A stretch of 34,519 nucleotides of DNA from Paracoccus marcusii (GTDB lineage Bacteria > Pseudomonadota > Alphaproteobacteria > Rhodobacterales > Rhodobacteraceae), in NCBI RefSeq assembly GCF_006151785.1, contig NZ_VDDD01000022.1, positions 1-34,519 of the forward strand, given 5' to 3'. Shown here piece after piece: positions 15,996 to 23,880 of this stretch. Both the position numbers and the translations under genes were made by a program. A model generated the notes under the pieces. The model saw only the letters and a list, made by a program, of their open reading frames with translations, was not told the DNA's origin and ran no database searches. Within the stretch, counting starts at the first letter, position 1. Each line of letters begins with the position of its first letter.

Positions 15996-16022
15996 GCGCG
16001 CCCTTGCGATCGAGGGGCGCGC
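15996..16022. terminator. Hairpin between convergent pheS and TM2 gene
   Basis: GCGCGCCC (15996-16003) pairs with GGGCGCGC (16015-16022), and two weaker pairs extend the stem inward. It occupies the 42 nt between convergent pheS and the first TM2 gene. No T-tract, so a bidirectional terminator role is probable but not certain. Confidence 0.45.
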
Positions 16023-16032
16023 GCCGTGGACG

Positions 16033-16413
16033 TCAGGCGGTGAACGGAACGCCCGGTGCGGATGCGGGGAAGGCGGTTGGGTGCGGTCCGGAATGACCCC
16101 CGAACTCCACGGCCCGCCTCTGCCGCAGGGCGTCCTGATCGGCCCTGATGATCCCGGGGATCAGGAACAGATCGACGAACGCCCAAATCCCGACTGCGGC
16201 CAGCATGATCAGTCCGACCCCGAGGATCAGCGTCATCCAGCCCAGCACCCACAGGATCAGCATGGCGACTGCCATGCCGGTCTTGCCCAGATAGAACCGG
16301 TGCGCCCCGAATCCACCCAGAAAAACCAGCAGAAAATAGGCGATCACGGGCGACCTAGTGTCGTTCGTGACACGCTGTTCGATGAGGATTCGCTGTTGGG
16401 TATCAAGGGGCAA
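16033..16413 (-). CDS. TM2 domain-containing membrane protein (copy 1)
   Basis: The 126-residue protein has a TM2 domain at about 22-92: PVIAYFLLVFLGGFGAHRFY, the G-x-H-R-F-Y-L-G turn, a second helix and a final WAFVDLFLIPGIIR. Two to three membrane helices are expected, with a cytoplasmic N-terminus beginning LDTQQRILIEQRV and a Pro/Gly-rich tail after residue 100. The start is a TTG at 16413, with GGAG about 8-11 nt upstream; no ATG gives a full domain. TM2 proteins have no established biochemical role. It is a tandem paralogue of the gene at 16519, 105 nt upstream of it, sharing the QRxLIEQRV N-terminus. Confidence 0.82.
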   Translation of the reverse strand: MPLDTQQRILIEQRVTNDTRSPVIAYFLLVFLGGFGAHRFYLGKTGMAVAMLILWVLGWMTLILGVGLIMLAAVGIWAFVDLFLIPGIIRADQDALRQRRAVEFGGHSGPHPTAFPASAPGVPFTA

Positions 16414-16518
16414 GTCGAAATCTCCGGATCTGAAAAGGAAATGTCTATAGTTGACCGCCCTAGCACGGGCCGCCTTTACAGATCACGGAAATTTCAACCT
16501 CAGGTTAACGGCGCGCCA

Positions 16519-16818
16519 TCACCGCAGCCGCCGCCGGATGTCCTCGCGGTCTGCGCGGACCATTCCGGGGATCAGGAACAGGTCGATGATGCACCACAGC
16601 ACCACGAAGCCCACCGCCGGCCAGCCAATCAGGATCGGCACCGTCAGCCAGCCTACGCCCCAAATGGCCAGCATGATGAACCCGCTGATCCAGCGGCCCA
16701 GATACATGCGGTGCACGCCGAACCCCCACAGGAAGATCAGCAGCAGATAGGCGATCAGCGGCGATTTCGCCTCGTTGGCCACCCGCTGCTCGATCAGCAA
16801 TTCGCGCTGCACATCCAT
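16519..16818 (-). CDS. TM2 domain-containing membrane protein (copy 2)
   Basis: The 99-residue protein has the same layout as its neighbour: MDVQRELLIEQRVANEAKSP, then LIAYLLLIFLWGFGVHRMYL and WCIIDLFLIPGMVRADRED. The first gene lacks nothing essential that this copy has, except that this one ends soon after the domain in a basic RRRLR tail. A long upstream in-frame extension is rejected; the ATG at 16818 has AGGAG about 10-14 nt before it. The two copies probably arose by duplication and may form one transcript, although 105 nt separate them. Function unknown. Confidence 0.82.
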   Translation of the reverse strand: MDVQRELLIEQRVANEAKSPLIAYLLLIFLWGFGVHRMYLGRWISGFIMLAIWGVGWLTVPILIGWPAVGFVVLWCIIDLFLIPGMVRADREDIRRRLR

Positions 16819-17022
16819 CCGCAAGGCTCTCCTGTTCCATGTCGCGCCCGCCATCCGGGCGCATTGCAAAGATAGGAACGCCCCGCCGCCACGCAAGATC
16901 CGCACCGCAGAACCCGACGGACCCTGCGCGCGGTCAGTGACCCCACGATGCCTGAGACGATCCGGCAGCACCACCGACCACGGCGCCGTGCCCCAGGCCG
17001 ATGGGATCGACAGCGTCCGGGG

Positions 17023-18249
17023 TCAGTCGACGCGCTCGAACCGCTCGAACACCAGGCCCACGGGGCGGATCGGTGCGCCGGGCTGGTCGGGGCGGTTCAC
17101 GTCCGTCAGCGCCATCCGGTATTCTCCGGGTTCCAGCACCACCGGCCCCAACCGGGCGTCCACGCTGCCGTCCTGGTCGTCGGCCTGCGCCACGACCGCG
17201 CCGTCCCGCGAAAACAGCGCCAGCTTGGCATCGACGCCGACCAGTTCGCCATAGGCGCTGACAATCAGCGCGGTCTCCCGGTCCAGGGTGAAGGTCAGCC
17301 ATTGCGCGGTGCCGTCCTGCAGGACGACCGTTTCGCGGTCGGCGGCCAGGTCGATGGCCTGCATCGGATAGTCGCCATCCGTGGGCGGCGCCAGCTCTCC
17401 CTTGCGCCAGGCGGTGCGCAGATAGCTGTCGCGGTCCAGCGCCTCGACGCTGACGGTGATCGTGCCCTCGCCCGAGGAGATCGGCGCGACACCCAGGCAA
17501 TAGTGGCCTTCTGCCAGACCGGTTGGGAAATCGAGGCGCGCGTTCAACCCGTCGGCATCGTCGTTGGCGGCGATCTGCGTGCCCGACCCGTCGAACAGGA
17601 TCATGTTCGGGTCCAGCCCGTCGCTGACCGCGCGCAGGGTCACGGAGGCGCTGCCGTCCAGCGCGAATCGCAGATAGCGGACGGTGCCGTCCGTCTGCGC
17701 CTCAACGGGCAGGGCGGCGTTCAGCGGCCCCTGGCCCAGGGTCTCGGCAGGCGTTTCAGGGGTGCAGGCGGCGATGGTCGTGTCCACGGGATCGACCAGC
17801 AGGGCGTGCATGTCGGGACGCGTCAACTGGACGGTCGCGGTCATGTCCGCGTCCCCGATGGGGATCAGCCGCACGCAGTAATCGCCCGGCCCGACCGACT
17901 GTTCGATCCGCGAATTCAGCCCGATGGCGTCGTCATTCTCGGCCAGCAGGTCGCCGTCGGGGGTTTCCAGCCTGATCGACGGGTCGCCGTCAGACATCGC
18001 CTCCAGCCTCAGGGGCTGCATGTCGCCCGTCACCCGGAACATCGCATAGGGGTTGGTGCCGGCGGTCGTGGTCATCTGCCGCGACAGCGCGGCCCCCGCC
18101 GCGGTGATGTCGCTGGCATCGGGATCGTCGCCCAGCCAGGTGGCGGGCTGACCGGAACACTGCGGCTGGGCCGGGGCGTCCTGCGCCTGCGCGGGCAGGG
18201 CTGCCAGCAGCAGGAGGGGCAGGGGGGCAAGACGGGACATGAGACTCAT
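17023..18249 (-). CDS. Secreted protein with three PPC-like beta domains
   Basis: The 408-residue protein has a signal peptide (MSLMSRLAPLPLLLLAALPA, likely cleavage after AQA at residue 22). Three related units follow, at about 62-145, 185-272 and 310-385. Each ends in an acidic turn and a strand pair: ENDDAIGLNSRIEQSVGPGD (with YCVRL), NDDADGLNARLDFPTGLAEG (with HYCLGV) and ADDQDGSVDARLGPVVLEPG (with EYRMAL). This is the pattern of bacterial pre-peptidase C-terminal (PPC) domains, which are calcium-linked jelly-roll folds. No peptidase domain is attached. Cys31, 125, 162 and 251 could form disulfides in the periplasm. Start at 18249 has AAGGTG upstream; an ATG three codons later is an alternative. 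It diverges from pheT. Function unknown. Confidence 0.75.
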   Translation of the reverse strand: MSLMSRLAPLPLLLLAALPAQAQDAPAQPQCSGQPATWLGDDPDASDITAAGAALSRQMTTTAGTNPYAMFRVTGDMQPLRLEAMSDGDPSIRLETPDGDLLAENDDAIGLNSRIEQSVGPGDYCVRLIPIGDADMTATVQLTRPDMHALLVDPVDTTIAACTPETPAETLGQGPLNAALPVEAQTDGTVRYLRFALDGSASVTLRAVSDGLDPNMILFDGSGTQIAANDDADGLNARLDFPTGLAEGHYCLGVAPISSGEGTITVSVEALDRDSYLRTAWRKGELAPPTDGDYPMQAIDLAADRETVVLQDGTAQWLTFTLDRETALIVSAYGELVGVDAKLALFSRDGAVVAQADDQDGSVDARLGPVVLEPGEYRMALTDVNRPDQPGAPIRPVGLVFERFERVD

Positions 18250-18295
18250 GATGACACCTTCGGTTTGCTTCGCGCTACAGTTGCACCCTGCGCAG

Positions 18296-18320
18296 GGCCC
18301 GGCAAGCGTGGTGCCGGGCC
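18296..18320. promoter_or_regulatory. Perfect hairpin in the pheT upstream region
   Basis: GGCCCGGCA (18296-18304) pairs perfectly with TGCCGGGCC (18312-18320), 7-nt loop, about 100 nt before pheT and 47 nt before the divergent secreted-protein gene. It could be an mRNA leader structure or an operator; there is no Phe-rich leader peptide that I can see. Confidence 0.35.
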
Positions 18321-18420
18321 GGGGATTCGGGGAAATCCGCTGATCCGGCTTGACCCAGGACGCATGGCACGGTTCAAGGCGGCAAAGTCCCCGCGCGGGC
18401 CGACCCGGAAGGCAGACGCC

Positions 18421-20808
18421 ATGAAGTTCACCCTCTCCTGGCTCAAGGAGCATCTCGACACCACCGCGACCATCGACCAGATCGCCGAGGCGCTGACCGA
18501 TCTTGGCCTGGAGGTCGAGGAGATCGCGGACCCTGCCGCCAAGCTGGGGACCTTTACCCTGGCGCGGATCGATCATGCCGAACAGCATCCCGATGCCGAC
18601 CGCCTGCGCGTCTGCCGGGTGATGACGGACGAGGGCGAAAAGCAGATCGTCTGCGGCGCGCCCAATGCGCGGGCGGGCATCACGGTCGTTCTGGCCAAGC
18701 CCGGCGATTATGTCCCCGGCATCGACACGACGCTTGGCGTGGGCAAGATCCGCGGCGTCGAAAGCCACGGCATGATGGCCTCCGAACGCGAGCTGGAGCT
18801 GTCCGAAGAGCATGACGGCATCATCGAACTGCCGTCCGGCGAGGTCGGGCAGCGCTTCGTCGACTGGCTGGCGCAGAACGCGCCGGACAAGATCGACCCG
18901 ATGATCCACATCAAGATCACGCCGAACCGCCCCGACGCCCTGGGCGTCCACGGCGTCGCCCGCGACCTGGCCGCGCGCGGCCTGGGCACGTTGAAGGCCG
19001 TGACGGTCGATGGGGTGCCCGGCGCCTTTCCCTGCCCGGTGGGGGTGACGATCGACGCGGGCGTGGCCGCCAAGGCGCCGTTCTTTGCCGGCCGCGTGGT
19101 GCGGGGCGTGACGAACGGCCCGTCGCCCGCCTGGCTGCAGAAGCGCCTGCGCGCGATCGGCCTGCGTCCGATCAATGCGCTGGTGGACATCACCAACTTC
19201 TTCACCTTCGACCTGAACCGGCCGCTGCACGTGTTCGACGCGGGCAAGGTCGCGGGCGACCTGATCCTGCGCGGCGCACGGGCCGGAGAGGAGCTGGTGG
19301 CGCTGGACGACAAGACCTATGCCCTGCCCGAAGGCGCGGTGGTGATCTGCGACGACAACGGCATTGAGAGCATCGCGGGCATCATGGGCGGCGCGGCATC
19401 GGGCGCGTCCGAGGAGACGCGCGACGTCTTCATCGAGGCCGCCTATTTCGATCCGATCAGCACCGCCGCCACCGGCCGCGCGCTGAAGATCAACAGCGAT
19501 GCGCGCTATCGCTTTGAACGCGGCATCGACCCGGCCTTCACCCTGCCGGGGCTGGAGCTGGCCACGCGCATGGTGCTGGACCTGTGCGGCGGCGAGGCCT
19601 CCGAGGTGGTGACCGCCGGCGCGTTGCCCGACACGGGTCGCGCCTATCGCCTGGACCCCGCGCGCACCAGCCGCCTGGTCGGCATGGATATCGACGAGGC
19701 CGATCAGCGCGCCACGCTGGAGGCCCTAGGGTTCCGGCTGGAGGGCGAGATGGCCCATGTCCCCAGCTGGCGCCCCGACGTGCTGGGCGAGGCCGATCTG
19801 GTCGAGGAGATCGCCCGCATCGCCAGCCTGACCAAGCTGCAGGGCAAGCCCCTGCCGCGGGCCCAGGCCGGGGTGCCAAAGCCCGTGTTGACGCCCCTGC
19901 AGGTCCGCGAGAAGACGGCGCGGCGCATGGCGGCGGCCTTGGGCTACAACGAATGCGTGACCTACAGCTTCATCGACCAGGGGTCGGCGGCGCTGTTCGG
20001 CGGCGGGGATGATGCAGTGCGCGTCGAGAACCCGATCAGCAGCGAGATGAGCCATTTGCGCCCCGACCTGCTGCCCGGCCTGCTGCAGGCCGCGGCGCGC
20101 AACCAGGCGCGCGGCTTCGCCGATCTGGCGCTGTTCGAGCTGGGCCCGGTCTTTTCGGGCGGAGAGCCGGGCGAGCAGGCGGTCCGCATCAGCGGGTTGC
20201 TGGTTGGCCAGACCGCGCCGCGCGACCCCTTCGGCAGCCGCCGCAAGGTGGACCTTTACGACGCCAAGGCCGATGCCGAGGCGATCCTGAACGCCATCGG
20301 CGCGCCTGCGCGTGCGCAGATCAACCGCAAGCTGGACGGCTGGTGGCATCCGGGGCGTGCGGGCAACATCGCGCTCGGGCCGAACGTGCTGGCAACCTTC
20401 GGCGAGATCCACCCCAAGGTCCTGCGCCAGATGGACGTCAAGGGGCCGGCCGTGGGCTTCACGATCCAGCTGGCCGCGGTGCCCTTCCCCAAGGTCAAGA
20501 CGCCCACGCGACCCGCGCTGGAGCTGTCCGAACTGCAGGCCGTCGATCGCGATTTCGCCTTCGTTGTGGATGCGGGGGTCGAGGCGCTGACCCTGGTCAA
20601 CGCCGCCGCCGGGGCCGACAAGGCGCTGATCGCGGGCGTGTCCGTCTTTGACCAGTTCCAGGGGCTGGAGGGCGGCCAGAAGTCGCTGGCCATCACCGTG
20701 CGCCTGCAGCCGCGCGACAAGACGCTGACCGATGCCGATATCGAGGCGGTCAGCCGCAAGGTCGTCGAGAAGGTCGAAAAGGCCACGGGCGGCCGCCTGC
20801 GCGCCTGA
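18421..20808 (+). CDS. pheT: Phenylalanyl-tRNA synthetase beta subunit
   Basis: The 795-residue subunit begins MKFTLSWLKEHLDTTATIDQ, the canonical PheT start; the much longer upstream frame is chance. Domain order by reading: N-terminal B1, an EMAP-type tRNA-binding OB fold at about 39-150 (IDHAEQHPDADRLRVCRV, IVCGAPNARAG), the B3/B4 editing domain, B5 with its HTH, a pseudo-catalytic core, and the C-terminal anticodon-binding FDX-ACB domain (last ~95 residues, ELQAVDRDFAFVVD to VEKVEKATGGRLRA). It pairs with PheS. A very strong terminator follows. It has its own upstream region, since pheS is on the far side of three opposite-strand genes. Confidence 0.97.
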   Translation: MKFTLSWLKEHLDTTATIDQIAEALTDLGLEVEEIADPAAKLGTFTLARIDHAEQHPDADRLRVCRVMTDEGEKQIVCGAPNARAGITVVLAKPGDYVPGIDTTLGVGKIRGVESHGMMASERELELSEEHDGIIELPSGEVGQRFVDWLAQNAPDKIDPMIHIKITPNRPDALGVHGVARDLAARGLGTLKAVTVDGVPGAFPCPVGVTIDAGVAAKAPFFAGRVVRGVTNGPSPAWLQKRLRAIGLRPINALVDITNFFTFDLNRPLHVFDAGKVAGDLILRGARAGEELVALDDKTYALPEGAVVICDDNGIESIAGIMGGAASGASEETRDVFIEAAYFDPISTAATGRALKINSDARYRFERGIDPAFTLPGLELATRMVLDLCGGEASEVVTAGALPDTGRAYRLDPARTSRLVGMDIDEADQRATLEALGFRLEGEMAHVPSWRPDVLGEADLVEEIARIASLTKLQGKPLPRAQAGVPKPVLTPLQVREKTARRMAAALGYNECVTYSFIDQGSAALFGGGDDAVRVENPISSEMSHLRPDLLPGLLQAAARNQARGFADLALFELGPVFSGGEPGEQAVRISGLLVGQTAPRDPFGSRRKVDLYDAKADAEAILNAIGAPARAQINRKLDGWWHPGRAGNIALGPNVLATFGEIHPKVLRQMDVKGPAVGFTIQLAAVPFPKVKTPTRPALELSELQAVDRDFAFVVDAGVEALTLVNAAAGADKALIAGVSVFDQFQGLEGGQKSLAITVRLQPRDKTLTDADIEAVSRKVVEKVEKATGGRLRA

Positions 20809-20828
20809 TCCGCCCGGTCACGGACACG

Positions 20829-20864
20829 AAAAGACCCCGCCCGGTTGTCCGGGCGGGGTCTTTT
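20829..20864 (+). terminator. Rho-independent terminator after pheT
   Basis: A perfect 16-bp stem (20829-20844 with 20849-20864) around the loop TTGT, rich in GC at the base and ending in TTTT. The A-rich 5' side means it can also stop minus-strand transcripts from the micropeptide/SRP RNA region. Confidence 0.9.
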
Positions 20865-20886
20865 CATGTCGGCCGTCTGGCGCGTC

Positions 20887-20973
20887 TCAAAAGATCAGCG
20901 ACAGGATGCCGATCACGACCAGCAGGCCGATGATGAAGATGATGCCGGCGGCGCCGCCGATGAACTTGAGCAT
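20887..20973 (-). CDS. 28-residue single-helix membrane micropeptide
   Basis: MLKFIGGAAGIIFIIGLLVV continues with eight more hydrophobic residues to the stop, so nearly the whole product is one membrane helix with a single Lys near the N-terminus and a free C-terminus. The ATG at 20973 is backed by AGGAGA 8-13 nt upstream; the longer frame (to 21180) runs through the SRP RNA gene and is rejected. It has its own candidate ECF promoter at 21001-21025 and shares the pheT terminator from the other side. Composition fits a small inner-membrane protein, possibly a stress or regulatory peptide; function unknown. A hydrophobic toxin (type I) was considered, but there is no antisense RNA evidence. Confidence 0.7.
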   Translation of the reverse strand: MLKFIGGAAGIIFIIGLLVVIGILSLIF

Positions 20974-21000
20974 GTCGGTCTCCTGTTTGTTACGCAGGAC

Positions 21001-21025
21001 AACCGGAAAGGCGCGCTGTTGTTCC
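21001..21025 (-). promoter_or_regulatory. Candidate ECF-sigma promoter for the micropeptide gene
   Basis: On the minus strand GGAAC (21025-21021) is followed after 16 nt by GGTT (21004-21001), one mismatch from the EcfG-type GGAAC-N16-CGTT, and ends 27 nt before the micropeptide start. It resembles the promoter seen before csbD. Confidence 0.45.
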
Positions 21026-21078
21026 CCGGCACGGGCCGCGCGGTGCAGGAAAACCGGATGATCATGCGGGGAAACGGT

Positions 21079-21172
21079 GAGAGGCTGGACAACGACCCAT
21101 GCGGGACTCGTTACGGCTGCTTCCTTCCGGACCTGACCGATTTGGCGAGGCGCTTGCCCGCGCCAACCTCTC
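21079..21172 (-). ncRNA. ffs: Signal recognition particle RNA (4.5S type)
   Basis: The minus strand contains CAGGTCCGGAAGGAAGCAG (21135-21117), the invariant apical domain of bacterial SRP RNA that binds Ffh. The ends pair: GAGAGGTTGG (21172-21163) with CCAGCCTCTC (21088-21079), ten pairs with one G-U, giving a single long hairpin of about 94 nt. The 5' end fits the promoter at 21180-21208, whose start site would fall near 21173. The RNA assembles with Ffh to target nascent membrane proteins to FtsY and the Sec translocon. The exact ends may differ by a few nucleotides. Confidence 0.93.
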
Positions 21173-21179
21173 GGGCGCA

Positions 21180-21208
21180 CAGATAGGATGGTCGCGCGGC
21201 GGATGCAA
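21180..21208 (-). promoter_or_regulatory. Promoter of the SRP RNA gene
   Basis: On the minus strand TTGCAT (21208-21203) and TATCTG (21185-21180) are 17 nt apart, and a start 7 nt further lands at the RNA 5' end. Good housekeeping-sigma geometry for a stable RNA. Confidence 0.65.
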
Positions 21209-21223
21209 GCCCATGCGCATGTC

Positions 21224-23128
21224 TTACAGCGACAGGCGCATCACCGCGAAACCGTCCTCGTTCAGTCCCACGCCCTGCAGCCGGTCTGGTTCGGGCAGGG
21301 GACGGTCCAGCGCGGCGGGCGCGGTCTCGAACAGGACGGTGGTGCCGGGCTGGGGCGCGAAGGCCCAGTTGGGCCGGGCCGGAATGCGGACCCGCCGCAG
21401 CTGTCGGACATAGCGGCGCAGAACGTCCAAAGTCAGCGCGTCACGGTCCAGGATCACCCGGTTGCACGAGACCAGCGGACTGAACAGCCCGCAGCTTGCC
21501 AGCCGATACGAGTTCGTGGCCAGCACGAAGGCCTGGTCGTCCGCGACGGGCCGGGTCTGCCAGGTCAGGTCGCGGATGCGGTGGGCATTCGGGTCGGCAA
21601 GCCGCCCGTCGGGGTGAAAACGCGCCGGGGCGGACAGGTCGATCCGCCAGCTGACCCCGTCGATGACATCGAAGTTGTAGGCCGGAAACTCGGGGTTCAG
21701 CAGCGGCGCGTCGCGCGCGCCGGGCTGGACGCGGTGAAACAGGCTGGCGGAACGTTCCAGCCATCCCCGCAGCTGCGCGCCCGTCAGGCGGATGGCGGTG
21801 ATCCGGTTCGGAAAGGAGTAGAGGTCGGCCAGGTGCCGCAGGCTCAGCGTGCCCGCCGGGACGTCGGTGTAATGCTGCGGCCCGCCCCGCCCCCCGGCCC
21901 GATAGGGCGCCGAGGCCGACAGCACCGGCAGGTCCGCATCCGGGGTGCCCGCCAGCCGCTGCCGGACATGCCAGCGCTGTGCGAGGTTCACCAGGCGCAG
22001 GCCGCAATCATGGCCGATCACCGCGAAATGGCTGTTCAGGGGTTGCGCCGTGCGGCCGATGCGCGTGGACAGCTGTCGCAGCGTGGCCTTGTGCGCGGTC
22101 GCCACCTGTCGCGCCACCAGCACCGCGGTCGGCATCGCCGGCGTGACCGATTCGGCGCGCACGGCAAAGCGGTCGACCGCCAGCCCGCCATCCGCCCGCG
22201 GGGCAAAGCGCAGGTCGATCACCCCCAGATGCGATCCGCCAAAGCCAGGCATGACCGCGGGCTTGCCCGCCAGCGTTCCCCGATCGGCGTCGATGCCGGG
22301 GCGGCCGCGCCAGCGGGGGCCGGGAAAGACCTCGTGCGTGTGGCCGGCGATCAGCACGTCGATGCCGGGCAGGGCGGCCAGCGCATGGGCGGCATGCTCC
22401 ATCCGGGGCAGGGGCTCGGGGCCGCCGATGCCGCTGTGGGCCAGCGCCACGACCAGATCGACCCCCTGGGCACGCAGCCGCGGCACCAGGCGGCGGGCAC
22501 AGTCCAGGATGTCGTCGCTGCGCATGACGGCGCGCAGGTCCTGGTCCCACTCCTCCGTCTGGGGCGGCAGAAAGCCGATCACGCCGATGCGCAGCGGCAG
22601 GCGGTTGCCCTGGGGGTCGGTCAGCTCACGCTCGATCACGCAGGTGGCGGCGAAATCGGCGCCGCGGCGCACGGTCAGGTTCGCGGCCAGCATCGGAAAG
22701 CGCGCCCGTGCCACCGCGCGCCGCAGAAAGGGCAGGCCGAAGTTGAAATCGTGGTTCCCCAACGCCGCCGCGTCATAGCCAAGCGCGTTCATCGCCGCGA
22801 TGGCCGGGTGGGTGCCGGCGAAGGGTCCGCTGCGCCGCGCGACCAGGTCGCCCATCGGACCGCCCTGCAGGAAATCGCCGTTGTCCAAGAGGATGCTGGC
22901 ATGCGGCCCGGTCCGCCGCGCCTCGATCAGCGATGCGGTGCGCGCCAGCCCGATCCGGTCCGACGGACGATCCGCCAGGTAATCGTAGGGCAGCAGGTGC
23001 ATGTGCAGGTCGCTGGTGGCCAGGATGCGCAGCGTCATGCCGTCCGGGGGCGGATCATCCGCGGCCGTTGCGGGCATTTGCATCGTCTTCCTGTCAAACA
23101 TGTGATCGCCCGACGCCGCGTTGCGCAT
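21224..23128 (-). CDS. CpdB-like 5'-nucleotidase / 2',3'-cyclic-nucleotide phosphodiesterase
   Basis: The 634-residue protein has the calcineurin-like metallophosphoesterase domain: TSDLHMHLLPYDY with D40/H42, DNGDFLQGGPMGD (82-94), GNHDFNFG (124-131), an AHSGIGG segment and AGHTHEVFPGP. The C-terminal 5'-nucleotidase domain follows (LNSHFAVIGHDCGL, ASAPYRAGGRGG, SFPNRITAIRLTG, FATNSYRLA-like ATNSYRLASCG). The two-domain architecture fits bacterial 2',3'-cyclic nucleotide 2'-phosphodiesterase/3'-nucleotidase. That family is normally periplasmic, but no signal peptide is visible before residue 31, which begins MTLRILATSD. Starts at 23101 and 23038 are alternatives; 23128 has AAAGGA upstream. 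It may act in the cytoplasm or use another export route. Confidence 0.85.
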   Translation of the reverse strand: MRNAASGDHMFDRKTMQMPATAADDPPPDGMTLRILATSDLHMHLLPYDYLADRPSDRIGLARTASLIEARRTGPHASILLDNGDFLQGGPMGDLVARRSGPFAGTHPAIAAMNALGYDAAALGNHDFNFGLPFLRRAVARARFPMLAANLTVRRGADFAATCVIERELTDPQGNRLPLRIGVIGFLPPQTEEWDQDLRAVMRSDDILDCARRLVPRLRAQGVDLVVALAHSGIGGPEPLPRMEHAAHALAALPGIDVLIAGHTHEVFPGPRWRGRPGIDADRGTLAGKPAVMPGFGGSHLGVIDLRFAPRADGGLAVDRFAVRAESVTPAMPTAVLVARQVATAHKATLRQLSTRIGRTAQPLNSHFAVIGHDCGLRLVNLAQRWHVRQRLAGTPDADLPVLSASAPYRAGGRGGPQHYTDVPAGTLSLRHLADLYSFPNRITAIRLTGAQLRGWLERSASLFHRVQPGARDAPLLNPEFPAYNFDVIDGVSWRIDLSAPARFHPDGRLADPNAHRIRDLTWQTRPVADDQAFVLATNSYRLASCGLFSPLVSCNRVILDRDALTLDVLRRYVRQLRRVRIPARPNWAFAPQPGTTVLFETAPAALDRPLPEPDRLQGVGLNEDGFAVMRLSL

Positions 23129-23415
23129 GCCGTCATGTCCTTTCCGGGCACGGACGACATACCGATACCATGCTTACTGTATACAATTCGAACCACACAA
23201 CCAAAGATTGAAGAACGCACGCTTTATCAGGTCATTGTGGCACAGAATTTCACAAATCCGAAACGTTGCGCTGAATTCGGGCGCGCCTTGGTTTTCGGGT
23301 GCCATGATCGCGGTTTGGTAATCCCCCGGTTGAACCTGCCGCGCGATCCGGATTATCTGCCAAGGGAGGGGTCGGCGGTCCTGGCCGCCCTGGATGGGTC
23401 ATTGGGTCGTTTCAG

Positions 23416-23874
23416 ATGAAGTTCTCCACGCGGATCGACACGGACCTTCCCGCGGAACGCCTGTTCGAGGTGGTCGGGAATTTCGACGCGCTGGAACGGA
23501 TGGTGATCGGCCGCGGCGCAACCGTGGCGCGCATCGATCCGTCGAACGAACCGGGGATCGGCATGGGCTGGAACATCGGGTTCGACTGGCGGGGCAAGGC
23601 GCGGCAGCTGCGGCTGGCCGTCACGCGGTTCGACCGCCCCGAACAGATGATGATGGCCGGTCATTCCGATGCGCTGGACCTGACGGTGGTGGCCACCGTC
23701 GTCGCGCTGAGCCGCGTCAAGTCGCGCCTGATCTTCGAGACCGAGGTCCGCCCGCGCAACATGAAGGCCCGGCTGATGCTGCAGACCGCCAAGCTGGGCA
23801 AGGCGCAGCTTGACCGCCGCTATCAGCGCCGGATCGAGGATTTCGTCCACCAGATGCGCAACTTTGCCCGCTAG
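23416..23874 (+). CDS. SRPBCC (START-like) family protein
   Basis: The 152-residue protein begins MKFSTRIDTDLPAERLFEVV, the pattern of an SRPBCC helix-grip fold: a first strand, two short helices (PAERLFEVVGNFDALERMV), a seven-strand sheet and a long C-terminal helix (KAQLDRRYQRRIEDFVHQM). Members bind hydrophobic ligands or act as cyclases or coenzyme Q chaperones. No catalytic residue can be assigned. It converges on pheA with only 6 nt between stops. The upstream 287 nt is unusually AT-rich for this window and may hold its promoter. Confidence 0.75.
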   Translation: MKFSTRIDTDLPAERLFEVVGNFDALERMVIGRGATVARIDPSNEPGIGMGWNIGFDWRGKARQLRLAVTRFDRPEQMMMAGHSDALDLTVVATVVALSRVKSRLIFETEVRPRNMKARLMLQTAKLGKAQLDRRYQRRIEDFVHQMRNFAR

Positions 23875-23880
23875 GCGGGA

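Noticed and set aside
20887..21172. Type I toxin-antitoxin pair (hydrophobic peptide plus nearby RNA)
   Set aside because: The nearby RNA is clearly SRP RNA on the same strand, not an antisense regulator; no complementary RNA is visible.
20974..21180. N-terminal extension of the 28-residue peptide
   Set aside because: It would be encoded by the SRP RNA gene and the promoter region; the ATG at 20973 has a strong ribosome site.
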